From positions 248,001 through 312,000 of the forward strand of contig NZ_LDCP01000001.1 of assembly GCF_001021555.1 (NCBI RefSeq): a stretch of DNA of 64,000 nucleotides, in the 5' to 3' direction. A program made the position numbers and the translations under genes. Each line of letters begins with the position of its first letter. The stretch's first letter is position 1. The notes under the pieces were generated by a model. That model was not told where the DNA came from, did no database searches, and worked only from the letters and a program-made list of their open reading frames with translations. Positions 33,535 through 41,990 of the stretch are shown here, in pieces. The stretch comes from Aurantiacibacter marinus (GTDB taxonomy: Bacteria; Pseudomonadota; Alphaproteobacteria; Sphingomonadales; Sphingomonadaceae).

Positions 33535-34785
33535 ATGAGCGAAGGCGTGATGCAGGCTGACAAGCCGCAGGTTTTGGACGGCGAAGGCACAGACCTTTTC
33601 TCCAAATTCGATGACACGATCGCAATGCGGGCAAATCTGCTGGCGAGCGGTGTCGAAGACCCGTTCTCGCTGGTGATGGAAAAGGTGCTCTCGCCTACCC
33701 GGGCGGTGTGCAACGGGCGCGATACGATCCTGCTCGGCACGTATAATTACATGGGCATGACGTTCGATCCCGAAGTGATCGAGTCGGGGATCCAGGCGCT
33801 GCGCGATTTTGGCACCGGCACTACCGGCAGCCGCGTTCTCAACGGGACCTACCAGGGCCACAAGGAATGCGAAGACGCACTGCGTGAATTTTATGGCATG
33901 GATCATGCCATGGTGTTCTCGACCGGCTATCAGGCCAACCTCGGCATCATCTCCACCATCGCCGGCAAGGGCGACTATGTTGTGCTTGATATCGATAGCC
34001 ATGCCAGCATCTGGGACGGCTGCGCGATGGGCAATGCCGAAATCGTGCCGTTCAAGCACAATGATATCACCGCGATGGAAAAGCGCCTGAAGCGAATTCC
34101 TGAAGGCGCTGGCAAGCTGGTTGTGCTCGAAGGCGTCTATTCGATGCTGGGCGATGTCGCACCGCTGAAGGAAATGGTGAAGATCGCCAAGGAAAACGGC
34201 GCAATGGTGCTGGTGGATGAGGCGCATTCCATGGGCTTCATCGGTGAGAATGGCCGCGGCGTTGTGGAAGACGCTGGCGTCATGGACGATGTCGATCTGA
34301 TCATCGGCACCTTTTCCAAAAGCGTAGGGACCGTGGGCGGTTTTTGCGTTTCCAACCATCCCAAGTTTGAAATCATGCGGCTGATGTGCCGTCCCTACGT
34401 CTTCACTGCCAGCCTGCCGCCGAGCGTGGTCGCGACAGCTGCTACCTCTATCCGCAAGCTGATGGGTGCGGCGGACAAGCGGGCAAACCTGTGGCAGAGC
34501 TCACGGCGGCTGCATGGCGGCCTGCAAGACCTGGGCTTCACGCTGGGCACCGATATCCCGCAAAGCGCCATTGTCGCGGTCATCATGCCCGATCTGGAGA
34601 AGGGCGCCGCCATGTGGAGCGCGCTGCTGAGCGAGGGGCTTTACGTCAATCTCGCCCGTCCCCCGGCAACGCCAGCGAATATGACGCTGCTGCGTTGTTC
34701 GCTCTGTGCTGAACACACTGCAGAGGAAGTCGAAACGATCCTTGGCATGTTCGAACGCGCCGGAAAGGCCGTGGGTATCATCTGA
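33535..34785 (+). CDS. spt: Serine palmitoyltransferase
   Basis: 416 residues. Soluble homodimeric PLP enzyme condensing L-serine with a long acyl thioester to 3-ketosphinganine, the first step of sphingolipid synthesis that replaces LPS in sphingomonads. Seen: His156 (DSHASIW, ring stacking), Asp228 and His231 (LVDEAHSMG), catalytic Lys262 (GTFSKSVGTVGGF). Length matches the Sphingomonas enzyme. ATG 33535 lies 4 nt after the ACP stop. Confidence 0.96.
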   Translation: MSEGVMQADKPQVLDGEGTDLFSKFDDTIAMRANLLASGVEDPFSLVMEKVLSPTRAVCNGRDTILLGTYNYMGMTFDPEVIESGIQALRDFGTGTTGSRVLNGTYQGHKECEDALREFYGMDHAMVFSTGYQANLGIISTIAGKGDYVVLDIDSHASIWDGCAMGNAEIVPFKHNDITAMEKRLKRIPEGAGKLVVLEGVYSMLGDVAPLKEMVKIAKENGAMVLVDEAHSMGFIGENGRGVVEDAGVMDDVDLIIGTFSKSVGTVGGFCVSNHPKFEIMRLMCRPYVFTASLPPSVVATAATSIRKLMGAADKRANLWQSSRRLHGGLQDLGFTLGTDIPQSAIVAVIMPDLEKGAAMWSALLSEGLYVNLARPPATPANMTLLRCSLCAEHTAEEVETILGMFERAGKAVGII

Positions 34786-34804
34786 TGCATCGCGGCGTTT
34801 TCTG

Positions 34805-36664
34805 CTAGATCAGCAACGGTCCCATGTAAGCAGGGTGCCGCGTTACCTTCGCCGCCGAAAAATTGGTGTCGGCAAGGTCCCGTTTGGCAATTGTGAAGCG
34901 GTATTCATGCTTGATGCCGAACGCCCAGTCGGGGATGATCTGCAGCAGCAATTCGTCATCCGGTCCCTCACCTGCATCGGACCCAGGCGCCCAGCTATGG
35001 CCCATCATCTGCGAATATTGAGACGCTATTCGCTGAATGTCCGGCGAAGGCTCCGACCGCTGCGACGCCAGAGCTTCGGCCATTGCCGGATTGCTTTCAG
35101 CTTCAAGATACGCAGCGTTTGACGCAGCGACGGATGCATCGCGCAAATGGAAGACCCTGTGATAGTCCTTGCGGGTTTCAAGTATATCCAGCTTTGCTGC
35201 CTGCGATAAAGGAATGGCAAAATCTGCGAGGTCATCAGGCGAGAGTTTCCCATACGGGTTCTGCTGCGCCGCACGCTCCGCCCAGATGGCAAATTCTGCG
35301 CCCAATTCCTTATCATCATAGGCCAAGGCCAACCGTGCCGACACAAAGTGGACAAGCCGCCAAAGATCAATTGTAGCAGGGATCGGAGGCTCGTAAAAAC
35401 ACGTTCCCATGCTTCCAGGATCAGGGCTTGCCTCTCGCAAACTCTGATGAAAGGCGCGAAAGCGCGCAGCAAACGCGGGATTGTAAACGGCGCCGGACTC
35501 ATGCGCTGCTGGAAAAGGCAAAGTCGTGATTGATCGCAATCGCATGCCAACCAGCGGAAAAATGGCTGTTTTGAGTGGCTCGTTCTTTTCGAACATCGAT
35601 TGGCTATAAACATCGCCCCGCACCTCCGGAAGATCGGCGGGCGCGGGCCTTTCCAAGCCGGAGGATTCCGGATCATGGATTACTGCCCCGCCGCCGAACT
35701 CAGACCTGTTTTCAGCATCGGCAAAAAACAGCAGCGTACCGGACCGAGGAAGCGTCGGCGGACCATCCTCATTTTCAGAAAGGTCTATCTGCATCAGGAA
35801 GTTCAGCGGCTTGCCATGCTTGCCCACCGGCCACGGAGTATCGCGCGGCAGCCATGGCAAGCCTCCCCTGCGCGATCGGGGTAGCGGAAATGTGGGTATA
35901 TGAGCGCGGAAAATGGCGAGCGCAGGGCGCGCATGTGAAAGGTATTCTGCCAAGTTCAGAGGGTCGCAATCCGTTTTCAATATATCATATTCGGCAGCAA
36001 TGAACGCCATTTGCTGCGCGCCATAAGTTGCGAAATGGCTTTCGGCCCATTCTTCCGTATCAGCTATCGCTTCAAGGAACGCGTGGAGTAAGATGTCTAA
36101 CTGACGCATTGCCTCCTCGCCAGACGCGGCGAAATTGAAATGCCGCGCCATTCGATGAAGAAATGGAGTCTGCCGAGACCGGACAGTGCATTCCTTCACC
36201 TCCCTTTGAAGCGCATCCTTGGCCTCTTGAGCAGTTTTTTGTCCGGCAAGAGCCAAGCTGGTCATCGATCGCTGCCATCGATGCCTCGCGCCACCGAGAT
36301 GCCAATCAAGCGAATGCTCTGCTTGCAGGTCCGAAAGAGCATGCAACCTGTTTCCCGGTTTGCTCGCATAGGGGGGCGTTTGGGCCGCTACACTCAGCCG
36401 CTCAGCTATGTGCCGGGCAGCGTCTTCAAGCCGGCCGGGTAGAGTTTTGAGAATGCCAGCCAACTCTGCTTCAAGGTTCGGTGCATGCCGAGGCAACTTG
36501 TGTTGAAGAATGTCCTGCAATTCGTTGAATGCCGCTCTTTGAGCCGTCCAGGACAGGTCAGGGTCGGCGTATGGCGCAAAGGCATCCCGGCTTCGCTGAT
36601 TCTCGCCTTCCACATCGCGCGCGATGTGCATGAAGGGCGTGAGGAGTTCGAATATCTTCGGCAT
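34805..36664 (-). CDS. Long DUF1963 (YwqG-like) protein
   Basis: 619 residues. The DUF1963 core is in the C-terminal part (about 255-619; SRRGGLPWLPRDTPWP, LNFLMQIDLSE, GTLLFFADAE, LLLQIIPDW). The N-terminal 250 residues are helical, charged and of unknown family, making it more than twice as long as YwqG. Function unknown. It is convergent with spt and divergent from the OsmC gene. Confidence 0.85.
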   Translation of the reverse strand: MPKIFELLTPFMHIARDVEGENQRSRDAFAPYADPDLSWTAQRAAFNELQDILQHKLPRHAPNLEAELAGILKTLPGRLEDAARHIAERLSVAAQTPPYASKPGNRLHALSDLQAEHSLDWHLGGARHRWQRSMTSLALAGQKTAQEAKDALQREVKECTVRSRQTPFLHRMARHFNFAASGEEAMRQLDILLHAFLEAIADTEEWAESHFATYGAQQMAFIAAEYDILKTDCDPLNLAEYLSHARPALAIFRAHIPTFPLPRSRRGGLPWLPRDTPWPVGKHGKPLNFLMQIDLSENEDGPPTLPRSGTLLFFADAENRSEFGGGAVIHDPESSGLERPAPADLPEVRGDVYSQSMFEKNEPLKTAIFPLVGMRLRSITTLPFPAAHESGAVYNPAFAARFRAFHQSLREASPDPGSMGTCFYEPPIPATIDLWRLVHFVSARLALAYDDKELGAEFAIWAERAAQQNPYGKLSPDDLADFAIPLSQAAKLDILETRKDYHRVFHLRDASVAASNAAYLEAESNPAMAEALASQRSEPSPDIQRIASQYSQMMGHSWAPGSDAGEGPDDELLLQIIPDWAFGIKHEYRFTIAKRDLADTNFSAAKVTRHPAYMGPLLI

Positions 36665-36777
36665 AGTTGGAGTGCTCCGCTATACCGCTAAATCGTAAAG
36701 GAACGCCTCGCATGCCGACGAGCGGAACGGATCTGTCGTTTCAAGCGTCTCTCTCTGGCAACGGAGATCCCCATATT

Positions 36778-37209
36778 ATGAAAACCATCAACACCGGCAG
36801 CGCAACATATGAAGGCCTCGGCAAGAGCGGCAAGGGCCATGTGTCCACCGGCTCAGGCGCGCTCGCGGCGCAGCCTTACGGCTTCATGACCCGCTTCGAA
36901 GATGAACCCGGCACCAATCCGGAAGAACTGATCGCTGCGGCACATGCCAGCTGTTTCACGATGGCCCTGTCTTTCAAGCTGGCAGAGGCAGGACATGAAA
37001 ACGGCACGGTCGTAACCAAGGCCGAAGTGACGCTGGAAAAGGATGATGGCGGCTTCACGGTCACCAAATCGGCGCTTTCCACGAAGGGCACAGTGCCGGG
37101 CATGGACCAGGCCACATTCGAAAAGCTTGCGGGCGAAGCGAAGGAAGGCTGCCCGATTTCGAAGCTGCTTGATACACAGATCACTCTGGAAACCAGCTTT
37201 GAAGGCTGA
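36778..37209 (+). CDS. OsmC family peroxiredoxin
   Basis: 143 residues. Reduces organic hydroperoxides. Both redox cysteines are present: AAHASCFTMAL (about residue 61) and EAKEGCPISKLL (about 125), the pattern of OsmC rather than Ohr. The ATG at 36778 was chosen because GGAG precedes it and the OsmC domain starts there. Confidence 0.94.
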   Translation: MKTINTGSATYEGLGKSGKGHVSTGSGALAAQPYGFMTRFEDEPGTNPEELIAAAHASCFTMALSFKLAEAGHENGTVVTKAEVTLEKDDGGFTVTKSALSTKGTVPGMDQATFEKLAGEAKEGCPISKLLDTQITLETSFEG

Positions 37210-37219
37210 TTGAAGAACC

Positions 37220-37256
37220 GCCCGTCTAGACCACTATGTTAAGTGGCCAGACGGGC
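37220..37256. terminator. Bidirectional hairpin between convergent osmC and yqaA
   Basis: Outer stem 37220-37227 (GCCCGTCT) pairs with 37249-37256; inner stem 37231-37235 (CCACT) pairs with 37242-37246. It sits 11 nt after the OsmC stop and 13 nt after the YqaA stop. T-tracts are weak on both sides, so termination is likely but not certain. Confidence 0.6.
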
Positions 37257-37268
37257 AGGCTTATTGAT

Positions 37269-37925
37269 TCAGCTTCGCTCGAGGCTGGTGACCTGGGTAC
37301 AGGGATCGGCGGATGCATCAGCCCCGTCATCGCTGCCGGCCAGCTGCGTGACAGCAAAGATGCCCGCGACCACCAGCACTACGAAAACCGTTGTCACCGT
37401 GCCCAAATACTCATCAATGATGCGCTTGATCGGCGCGCCGAAGACTTGAAACAGCACCCCCACCACCATGAAAATCAGCGCGCGCCCAGCAATGGCGGCG
37501 AGCACGAAGGTCAGCAGGTTCATCTCGATAAAGCCGGCGGTGATCGTCATCAGTTTGAACGGGATCGGCGTTCCAGCCGCCAGGAATACCGCAGCCGCCC
37601 CCTGTTCACGAATATAACATGCGGCAACCGGAAAGCTTTCGGTCAGGCCAAGCGCGCCGATCAGCCACACGCCAACAGCTTCGTACAGAAAATAGCCAAT
37701 GGCATAGCCGAACAGGCCGCCCAGAACCGATGCAACGGTACAGACCAGAGCAAAGCGGATCGCCTTCTTCGGCTCCGCCAGACACATCAGGCCAAGCAGC
37801 GGATGCGGCGGGATCGGGAAAAAGCTCGATTCGACAAACGCGAAGAACGCCAGCCACCATTCCGCCTTGGGATGGGCGGCCTTGGCCATGGTCCATTCGT
37901 AAAGGCCGCGCAGCAAACCCATCAT
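37269..37925 (-). CDS. YqaA/DedA-like VTT-domain membrane protein
   Basis: 218 residues. Inner-membrane protein with about four or five helices and the DedA/VTT features: ESSFFPIPPHPLLGL, GYAIGYFLYE, a re-entrant GTPIPFKLMTITAGFIEMN. The family is linked to lipid scrambling or membrane homeostasis. ATG 37925 gives the family length; the residues upstream do not look coding. Confidence 0.9.
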   Translation of the reverse strand: MMGLLRGLYEWTMAKAAHPKAEWWLAFFAFVESSFFPIPPHPLLGLMCLAEPKKAIRFALVCTVASVLGGLFGYAIGYFLYEAVGVWLIGALGLTESFPVAACYIREQGAAAVFLAAGTPIPFKLMTITAGFIEMNLLTFVLAAIAGRALIFMVVGVLFQVFGAPIKRIIDEYLGTVTTVFVVLVVAGIFAVTQLAGSDDGADASADPCTQVTSLERS

Positions 37926-38045
37926 ACGCCGTAATCCCGTTTCTTGCGGAGAGTTTTGCGCCACTAGGCCAGCCAGCCCCCCCGCGCAAGTCGGCGTGCA
38001 AGTCTGCACGTAATCCAACAAAGTAACCTATATGGCACTTTTACA

Positions 38046-38074
38046 TTGACATCGTGACACTGTTTGGTTATAGA
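38046..38074 (+). promoter_or_regulatory. Sigma-70-type promoter in front of the GTA operon
   Basis: TTGACA (38046-38051), exactly 17 nt, then TATAGA (38069-38074). The -35 is perfect and the -10 matches 4 of 6. Transcription would start near 38081, about 108 nt before terS. No CtrA-type TTAA box is seen in the 260 nt between yqaA and terS. Confidence 0.6.
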
Positions 38075-38117
38075 AACGGAACATCGCGATAAACCGAGTC
38101 GGCCAAGACCGGCATTC

Positions 38118-38147
38118 AGGGCGGCCCCGAGAGGGAGCTGCCCTTTT
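38118..38147 (+). terminator. Possible leader attenuator between GTA promoter and terS
   Basis: Stem 38118-38125 (AGGGCGGC) pairs with 38137-38144 over 8 bp including one G-T wobble, loop of 11, followed directly by TTTT. It lies in the leader after the promoter and before terS, so it could limit read-through into the GTA operon. The T-tract is short, so strength is uncertain. Confidence 0.5.
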
Positions 38148-38188
38148 GCATGTCTGGCTCGGACCCGCGCCAAACGAAACGGGATCGA

Positions 38189-38674
38189 ATGCCAAAACGA
38201 ACCAAGCGAACCAAATTGCGCCCGGAGCAGAAAGCAACAGAGAGAGGCCTCACTCGCCACTGGCGCGGGCTGTTTCTGGAAACTCTCGCCGAAACATCGA
38301 ATGTCAGCGAAGCGGCCAGAGTGTCTGGAGCAAGTCCCTCCCGCGCATACAAGCTGCGCCGCGAGAACACCGAATTCCGCAAGAATTGGGGTGCAGCGCT
38401 ATTGGAAGGATACGAACATCTGGAAATGGAGACGCTTGAACGCTTGCGCTTCGGCACCAGCCCTGACGACAGGAAATTCGACATACCCAATGCCCTTCGG
38501 CTGCTCACCGTACACCGCGAATCCGCAGCGAAGGAAAAGGCACGGCGCGGTAAGCGGGATAAGGACGCCGTTCTCGCAAGCCTAAACGCCAAACTGGACC
38601 GGATGCGAGAGCGTAAAGCGGCCACTCAGTTGCTGTTGACCCATGAAGGCAAGGTACACGATGACCGCGATTGA
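38189..38674 (+). CDS. GTA small terminase (TerS)-like protein, gp1
   Basis: 161 residues. Basic N-terminus, then a helix-turn-helix-like segment (AETSNVSEAARVSGASPSRAYKLRREN) and a helical, charged tail. Position immediately before TerL and the fold match GTA gp1, the small terminase that hands DNA to the packaging motor. The ATG at 38189 was preferred because the earlier ATG (38150) lies against the leader hairpin. It overlaps terL by 14 nt. Confidence 0.82.
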   Translation: MPKRTKRTKLRPEQKATERGLTRHWRGLFLETLAETSNVSEAARVSGASPSRAYKLRRENTEFRKNWGAALLEGYEHLEMETLERLRFGTSPDDRKFDIPNALRLLTVHRESAAKEKARRGKRDKDAVLASLNAKLDRMRERKAATQLLLTHEGKVHDDRD

Positions 38675-39992
38675 GCGTAGGGAGGCCCTGCTCAGCCTGG
38701 ACACACGGGAGAGCATGGATTTCCTCGGCGAACTGTCGGGGGCCGAACGCGAGCGGCTGCAGGCCTACTGGCCATTGTGGGCGCGGCGCGAGCAAATGCC
38801 GCCGCCCGGTGAATGGCGCATCTGGCTGATCTGCGCTGGACGCGGCTTTGGCAAGACACGGGCAGGCGCAGAATGGGTCCGCCATATCGCAGAGGAGAAT
38901 GAGGAAGCCCATATCGCCCTGGTTGCTCGCAGCGTGGGCGAAGCGCGTTCGGTGATGGTCGAGGGAGAGAGCGGGTTGCTCGCCTGCCATGATGAGGAGG
39001 ACCGCCCGATTTTCGAACCATCGCTGCGGCGATTGAGCTGGCCAAGCGGCGCCCAGGCCACCTTGTATTCAGCAGGCGAACCGGAATCCCTCCGCGGCCC
39101 TCAGCATAGTCATGCATGGTGTGACGAAATTGCCAAGTGGGACAACGCATCGGAGCGGGCGATGATGGCTTGGGACAACCTTCAGCTCGGCCTGAGATTG
39201 GGAGAGCGTCCGCGAATTCTCGCAACGACAACCCCGCGGGCGGTGCCGATCATGCAGCGCCTGATGGGCGACCCGTCCGACCCGGATATCGCGGTGCTGA
39301 GAGGTAGCACCTATGACAATGCGGAAAACCTTCCGCAGGACTTTGTTCGCGCGATGCAGCGGCAATACGGCCAGACTGCGCTGGGGCGGCAGGAATTGGA
39401 TGGGGAACTGCTGACCGACGTGGAAGGCGCGCTGTGGACTCGCTCCATGATAGAGCGGTGCCGCGTACCGGCTACGCTGGAGGATCATGTTCGCATCGTG
39501 GTGGCAGTCGATCCGCCGGCCTCTGCGCGCGGGGATGAATGCGGCATCGTGGTCGCTGGCGTTACAGCAGAGGGGCAGGCGCATGTGCTGGACGATGCAT
39601 CCTTCGCCCGCGCCAGCCCGGAGCAATGGGCGCGCAAAGTGTCGGCTGTGTGCGAGACATGGAAAGCAGACCGCGTGGTCGCCGAAGCCAACCAGGGCGG
39701 CGATATGGTGGCCAGCGTGCTGCGCGCCGCCGACTGCCAGATGCCGATCAAGCTGGTCCACGCAAGCCGCGGCAAGTCAGCCCGCGCAGAGCCGGTCGCC
39801 GCTTTGTATGAGACGGGCCGCGTGGCGCATGTCGGCCAGTTTGCAAAGCTGGAGGACCAGCTTTGCGGGATCATGGCCGGCGGCTCGTACGAAGGGCCGG
39901 GACGCTCGCCTGACAGGGCGGATGCGCTGGTGTGGGCGCTGACGGAATTGATGTTGGGCAGGCAGGCAAAGCCCGCTGTCCGCCAGATTTAA
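38661..39992 (+). CDS. GTA large terminase (TerL), gp2
   Basis: 443 residues. Packaging ATPase and nuclease that fills capsids with random host DNA. Walker A-like motif CAGRGFGKTRAGAEW, Walker B region (HAWCDEIAKW), coupling motif ILATTTPRAVP, and nuclease-domain acidic residues (VVAVDPPAS, VVAEANQGGDM, DRADALVWAL). AAGG precedes the ATG at 38661 at good spacing. Confidence 0.95.
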   Translation: MTAIERREALLSLDTRESMDFLGELSGAERERLQAYWPLWARREQMPPPGEWRIWLICAGRGFGKTRAGAEWVRHIAEENEEAHIALVARSVGEARSVMVEGESGLLACHDEEDRPIFEPSLRRLSWPSGAQATLYSAGEPESLRGPQHSHAWCDEIAKWDNASERAMMAWDNLQLGLRLGERPRILATTTPRAVPIMQRLMGDPSDPDIAVLRGSTYDNAENLPQDFVRAMQRQYGQTALGRQELDGELLTDVEGALWTRSMIERCRVPATLEDHVRIVVAVDPPASARGDECGIVVAGVTAEGQAHVLDDASFARASPEQWARKVSAVCETWKADRVVAEANQGGDMVASVLRAADCQMPIKLVHASRGKSARAEPVAALYETGRVAHVGQFAKLEDQLCGIMAGGSYEGPGRSPDRADALVWALTELMLGRQAKPAVRQI

Positions 39993-40015
39993 GAGACAAT
40001 AGCAAAGGAAACAGC

Positions 40016-41173
40016 ATGTCCTTCATCGACACGCTCCGCACCGCCTTTAAGGGCGGTGGCGGGGAACGTGTGCCTTTGGCGCGCACATTTCAGTCCCCCT
40101 GGGGATGGTCATTCGAAAACGGCGGCGCGCGGGCTCCGTTCGAATATCGCACCGCCGTCCGCCATGCCTTTCTCGACAATCCCGTGGCGCAGCGTGCGGT
40201 GCGGATTGTGGCGGAGGGCGTGGGCAGCGCGCCGCTGAACGATGCTGATCCGCAGGCGCTGTCCCTGGTCCGCGCGACAAGCGCCGGGCAATCGCTATTG
40301 GAAACGCTCGCCGCGCATCTGCTGCTGCATGGCAATGGCTTTGTGCAGATTGCGCGTGACGGCGCTGGCAAGCCGGTGGAGCTTTTTGCCCTGCGGCCAG
40401 AACGTGTCTCGGTGGTGCCAGGCGATGATGGCTGGCCGCGCGCCTATCGGTACAAGCTGGGTGATCGCACGCTCGAAATTCCGGTGGAGGATGAGGATGG
40501 CTGGCCGTGCCTGATCCATCTGAAAGCCTTCCACCCGGTAGACGATCATTACGGCGCAGGCTGCCTTTCAGCGGCGGAGCAAGCGGTGGGCATTCACAAT
40601 GCTGCGGCTGGCTGGAACCGTGCGCTGCTGGAAAACGCGGCGCGGCCTTCGGGGGCGCTTGTCTATGATGGCGGCGCAGACGCGGCGGGCCTTACCACTG
40701 ATCAGTTCGACCGGCTGAAGGCAGAGCTGTCGCAGGCCTATCAGGGCGGCGCCAATGCCGGGCGGCCCATGCTGCTGGAAGGCGGGCTGAAATGGCAGAG
40801 CCTCTCGCTCTCCCCCGCAGACATGGACTTTGCCGAGCTGAAGGCGGCAGCGGCGCGGGACATCGCGCTGGCATTTGGTGTGCCGCCGATGCTGCTCGGC
40901 CTGCCGGGTGACAACACCTACGCCAATTACCGGGAGGCTAACCGCGCCCTGTGGCGGCTCACGCTGTTGCCGCTCGCCACCAAGATCCTGTCGGGTCTGG
41001 AGGAGGGCCTCGGGCCGTGGTTCCCCGATCTCGACCTGACCATCGATCTCGACCGTATTCCGGCGCTTTCCGAAGACCGGGAGCGCCTGTGGAAGCAGGT
41101 GAGCGAGGCTGATTTCCTCGAGCCGGAAGAGAAACGCGCGATGCTCGGCATCAAAGAAGGAGGCTTGAAATGA
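40016..41173 (+). CDS. GTA portal protein (HK97 family), gp3
   Basis: 385 residues. Forms the dodecameric ring through which DNA enters the head. Portal motifs are seen: FEYRTAVRHAFLDNPVAQRAVRIVAEGV, LLLHGNGFVQI, the VDDHYGAGCLSAAE wing and FGVPPMLLGLPGDNTYANYREANRALW. AAAGGA precedes the ATG. Confidence 0.95.
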   Translation: MSFIDTLRTAFKGGGGERVPLARTFQSPWGWSFENGGARAPFEYRTAVRHAFLDNPVAQRAVRIVAEGVGSAPLNDADPQALSLVRATSAGQSLLETLAAHLLLHGNGFVQIARDGAGKPVELFALRPERVSVVPGDDGWPRAYRYKLGDRTLEIPVEDEDGWPCLIHLKAFHPVDDHYGAGCLSAAEQAVGIHNAAAGWNRALLENAARPSGALVYDGGADAAGLTTDQFDRLKAELSQAYQGGANAGRPMLLEGGLKWQSLSLSPADMDFAELKAAAARDIALAFGVPPMLLGLPGDNTYANYREANRALWRLTLLPLATKILSGLEEGLGPWFPDLDLTIDLDRIPALSEDRERLWKQVSEADFLEPEEKRAMLGIKEGGLK

Positions 41174-41478
41174 ACCGTGACACTATGCTGACTGCGCTGA
41201 TGGCGCAGGCGCAGGGCGGCGGGGCCGATTTGGTTACCCTGCGCGCCATCGTGGAGGAATCGAGCGAAGTGGGTGCGCGCCGCGTGCTCGACCGGCTCGG
41301 CCTGGCGGATGACAATGCGCAGGGCGATCTGGACGAACTGCGCGATCTGCTCGGCGCATGGCGGGTGGCAAAGACCAGTGCGTGGAAGGCGGCGGTGGAC
41401 TGGTTCGTCCGCATTGTCGGCGCCTTGCTGCTGATCGGCATTGCAGTGCGCCTTGGCGTGCCGGGAATGCTGCGTTGA
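41170..41478 (+). CDS. DUF6127 family GTA-associated protein
   Basis: 102 residues. An acidic helical N-terminal part and one C-terminal membrane helix (about 77-98, WFVRIVGALLLIGIAV). Found between portal and protease in GTA clusters; role unknown. Its ATG overlaps the portal stop (ATGA) and its TGA overlaps the protease TTG start (TTGA). Confidence 0.85.
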   Translation: MNRDTMLTALMAQAQGGGADLVTLRAIVEESSEVGARRVLDRLGLADDNAQGDLDELRDLLGAWRVAKTSAWKAAVDWFVRIVGALLLIGIAVRLGVPGMLR

Positions 41479-41864
41479 AGATCGCCGGTTACGCAGCCCT
41501 GTTCGACATTGCTGACGGAGCAAAGGATACCATCCGCCCTGGCGCCTTTGCGCGGTCTCTCAGCGAGCGCAGCCATCCTTTACCGCTATTTTGGCAGCAC
41601 CGGCCCGAACAACAGATCGGCTCCGTCGAACTGGTGGAGGAAGACACGCGCGGTCTGCGCGTCATTGCCAGGATCGACAATCCGCAGAGCCGAGCGGCCA
41701 GCGCCCTGCTTTCCAAATCCGTGAACGGGCTCAGCTTCGGCTACCGGGCGCGCGCATTCAGGCGCAGCCCGCAAGGCCGTGTGCTCGAAGATATCGACCT
41801 GTTTGAAATCAGCCTCGTCACGCACCCGCTCCAGCACGGGGCGCGGGTGCACTTCGTCTCTTAG
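41475..41864 (+). CDS. GTA prohead protease (HK97 family), gp4
   Basis: 129 residues. Matures the capsid by cutting the major capsid protein N-terminus. Catalytic His (LFWQHRPEQQIG), Ser (SVNGLSFGYRA) and the following acidic LFEISLVTHP match peptidase family U35. The start is TTG overlapping the stop of the upstream gene; the open frame before it is not protein-like. Confidence 0.93.
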   Translation: MKIAGYAALFDIADGAKDTIRPGAFARSLSERSHPLPLFWQHRPEQQIGSVELVEEDTRGLRVIARIDNPQSRAASALLSKSVNGLSFGYRARAFRRSPQGRVLEDIDLFEISLVTHPLQHGARVHFVS

Positions 41865-41990
41865 CCTCAATCGCCAGCGGAGCCATTCGGCCGCTTGGCT
41901 ATCCTCGCTCCGGGCGCGCCTTCGCGCTTGCGGACGCTGCGCATCCGAATGTCACGTCAAAAATCATCCCCCAAGAAAGGCAATACCCCT
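41865..41990 (+). other. Structured 126-nt gap before the capsid gene
   Basis: No gene seen. Small hairpins are present: 5-bp GCGCG-CCTT-CGCGC and an AGCGG/CCGCT stem with a CGGA/TCCG pair further on. This is one of only two gaps longer than 25 nt in the GTA operon and it lies directly in front of the most abundant protein's gene. Confidence 0.5.
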
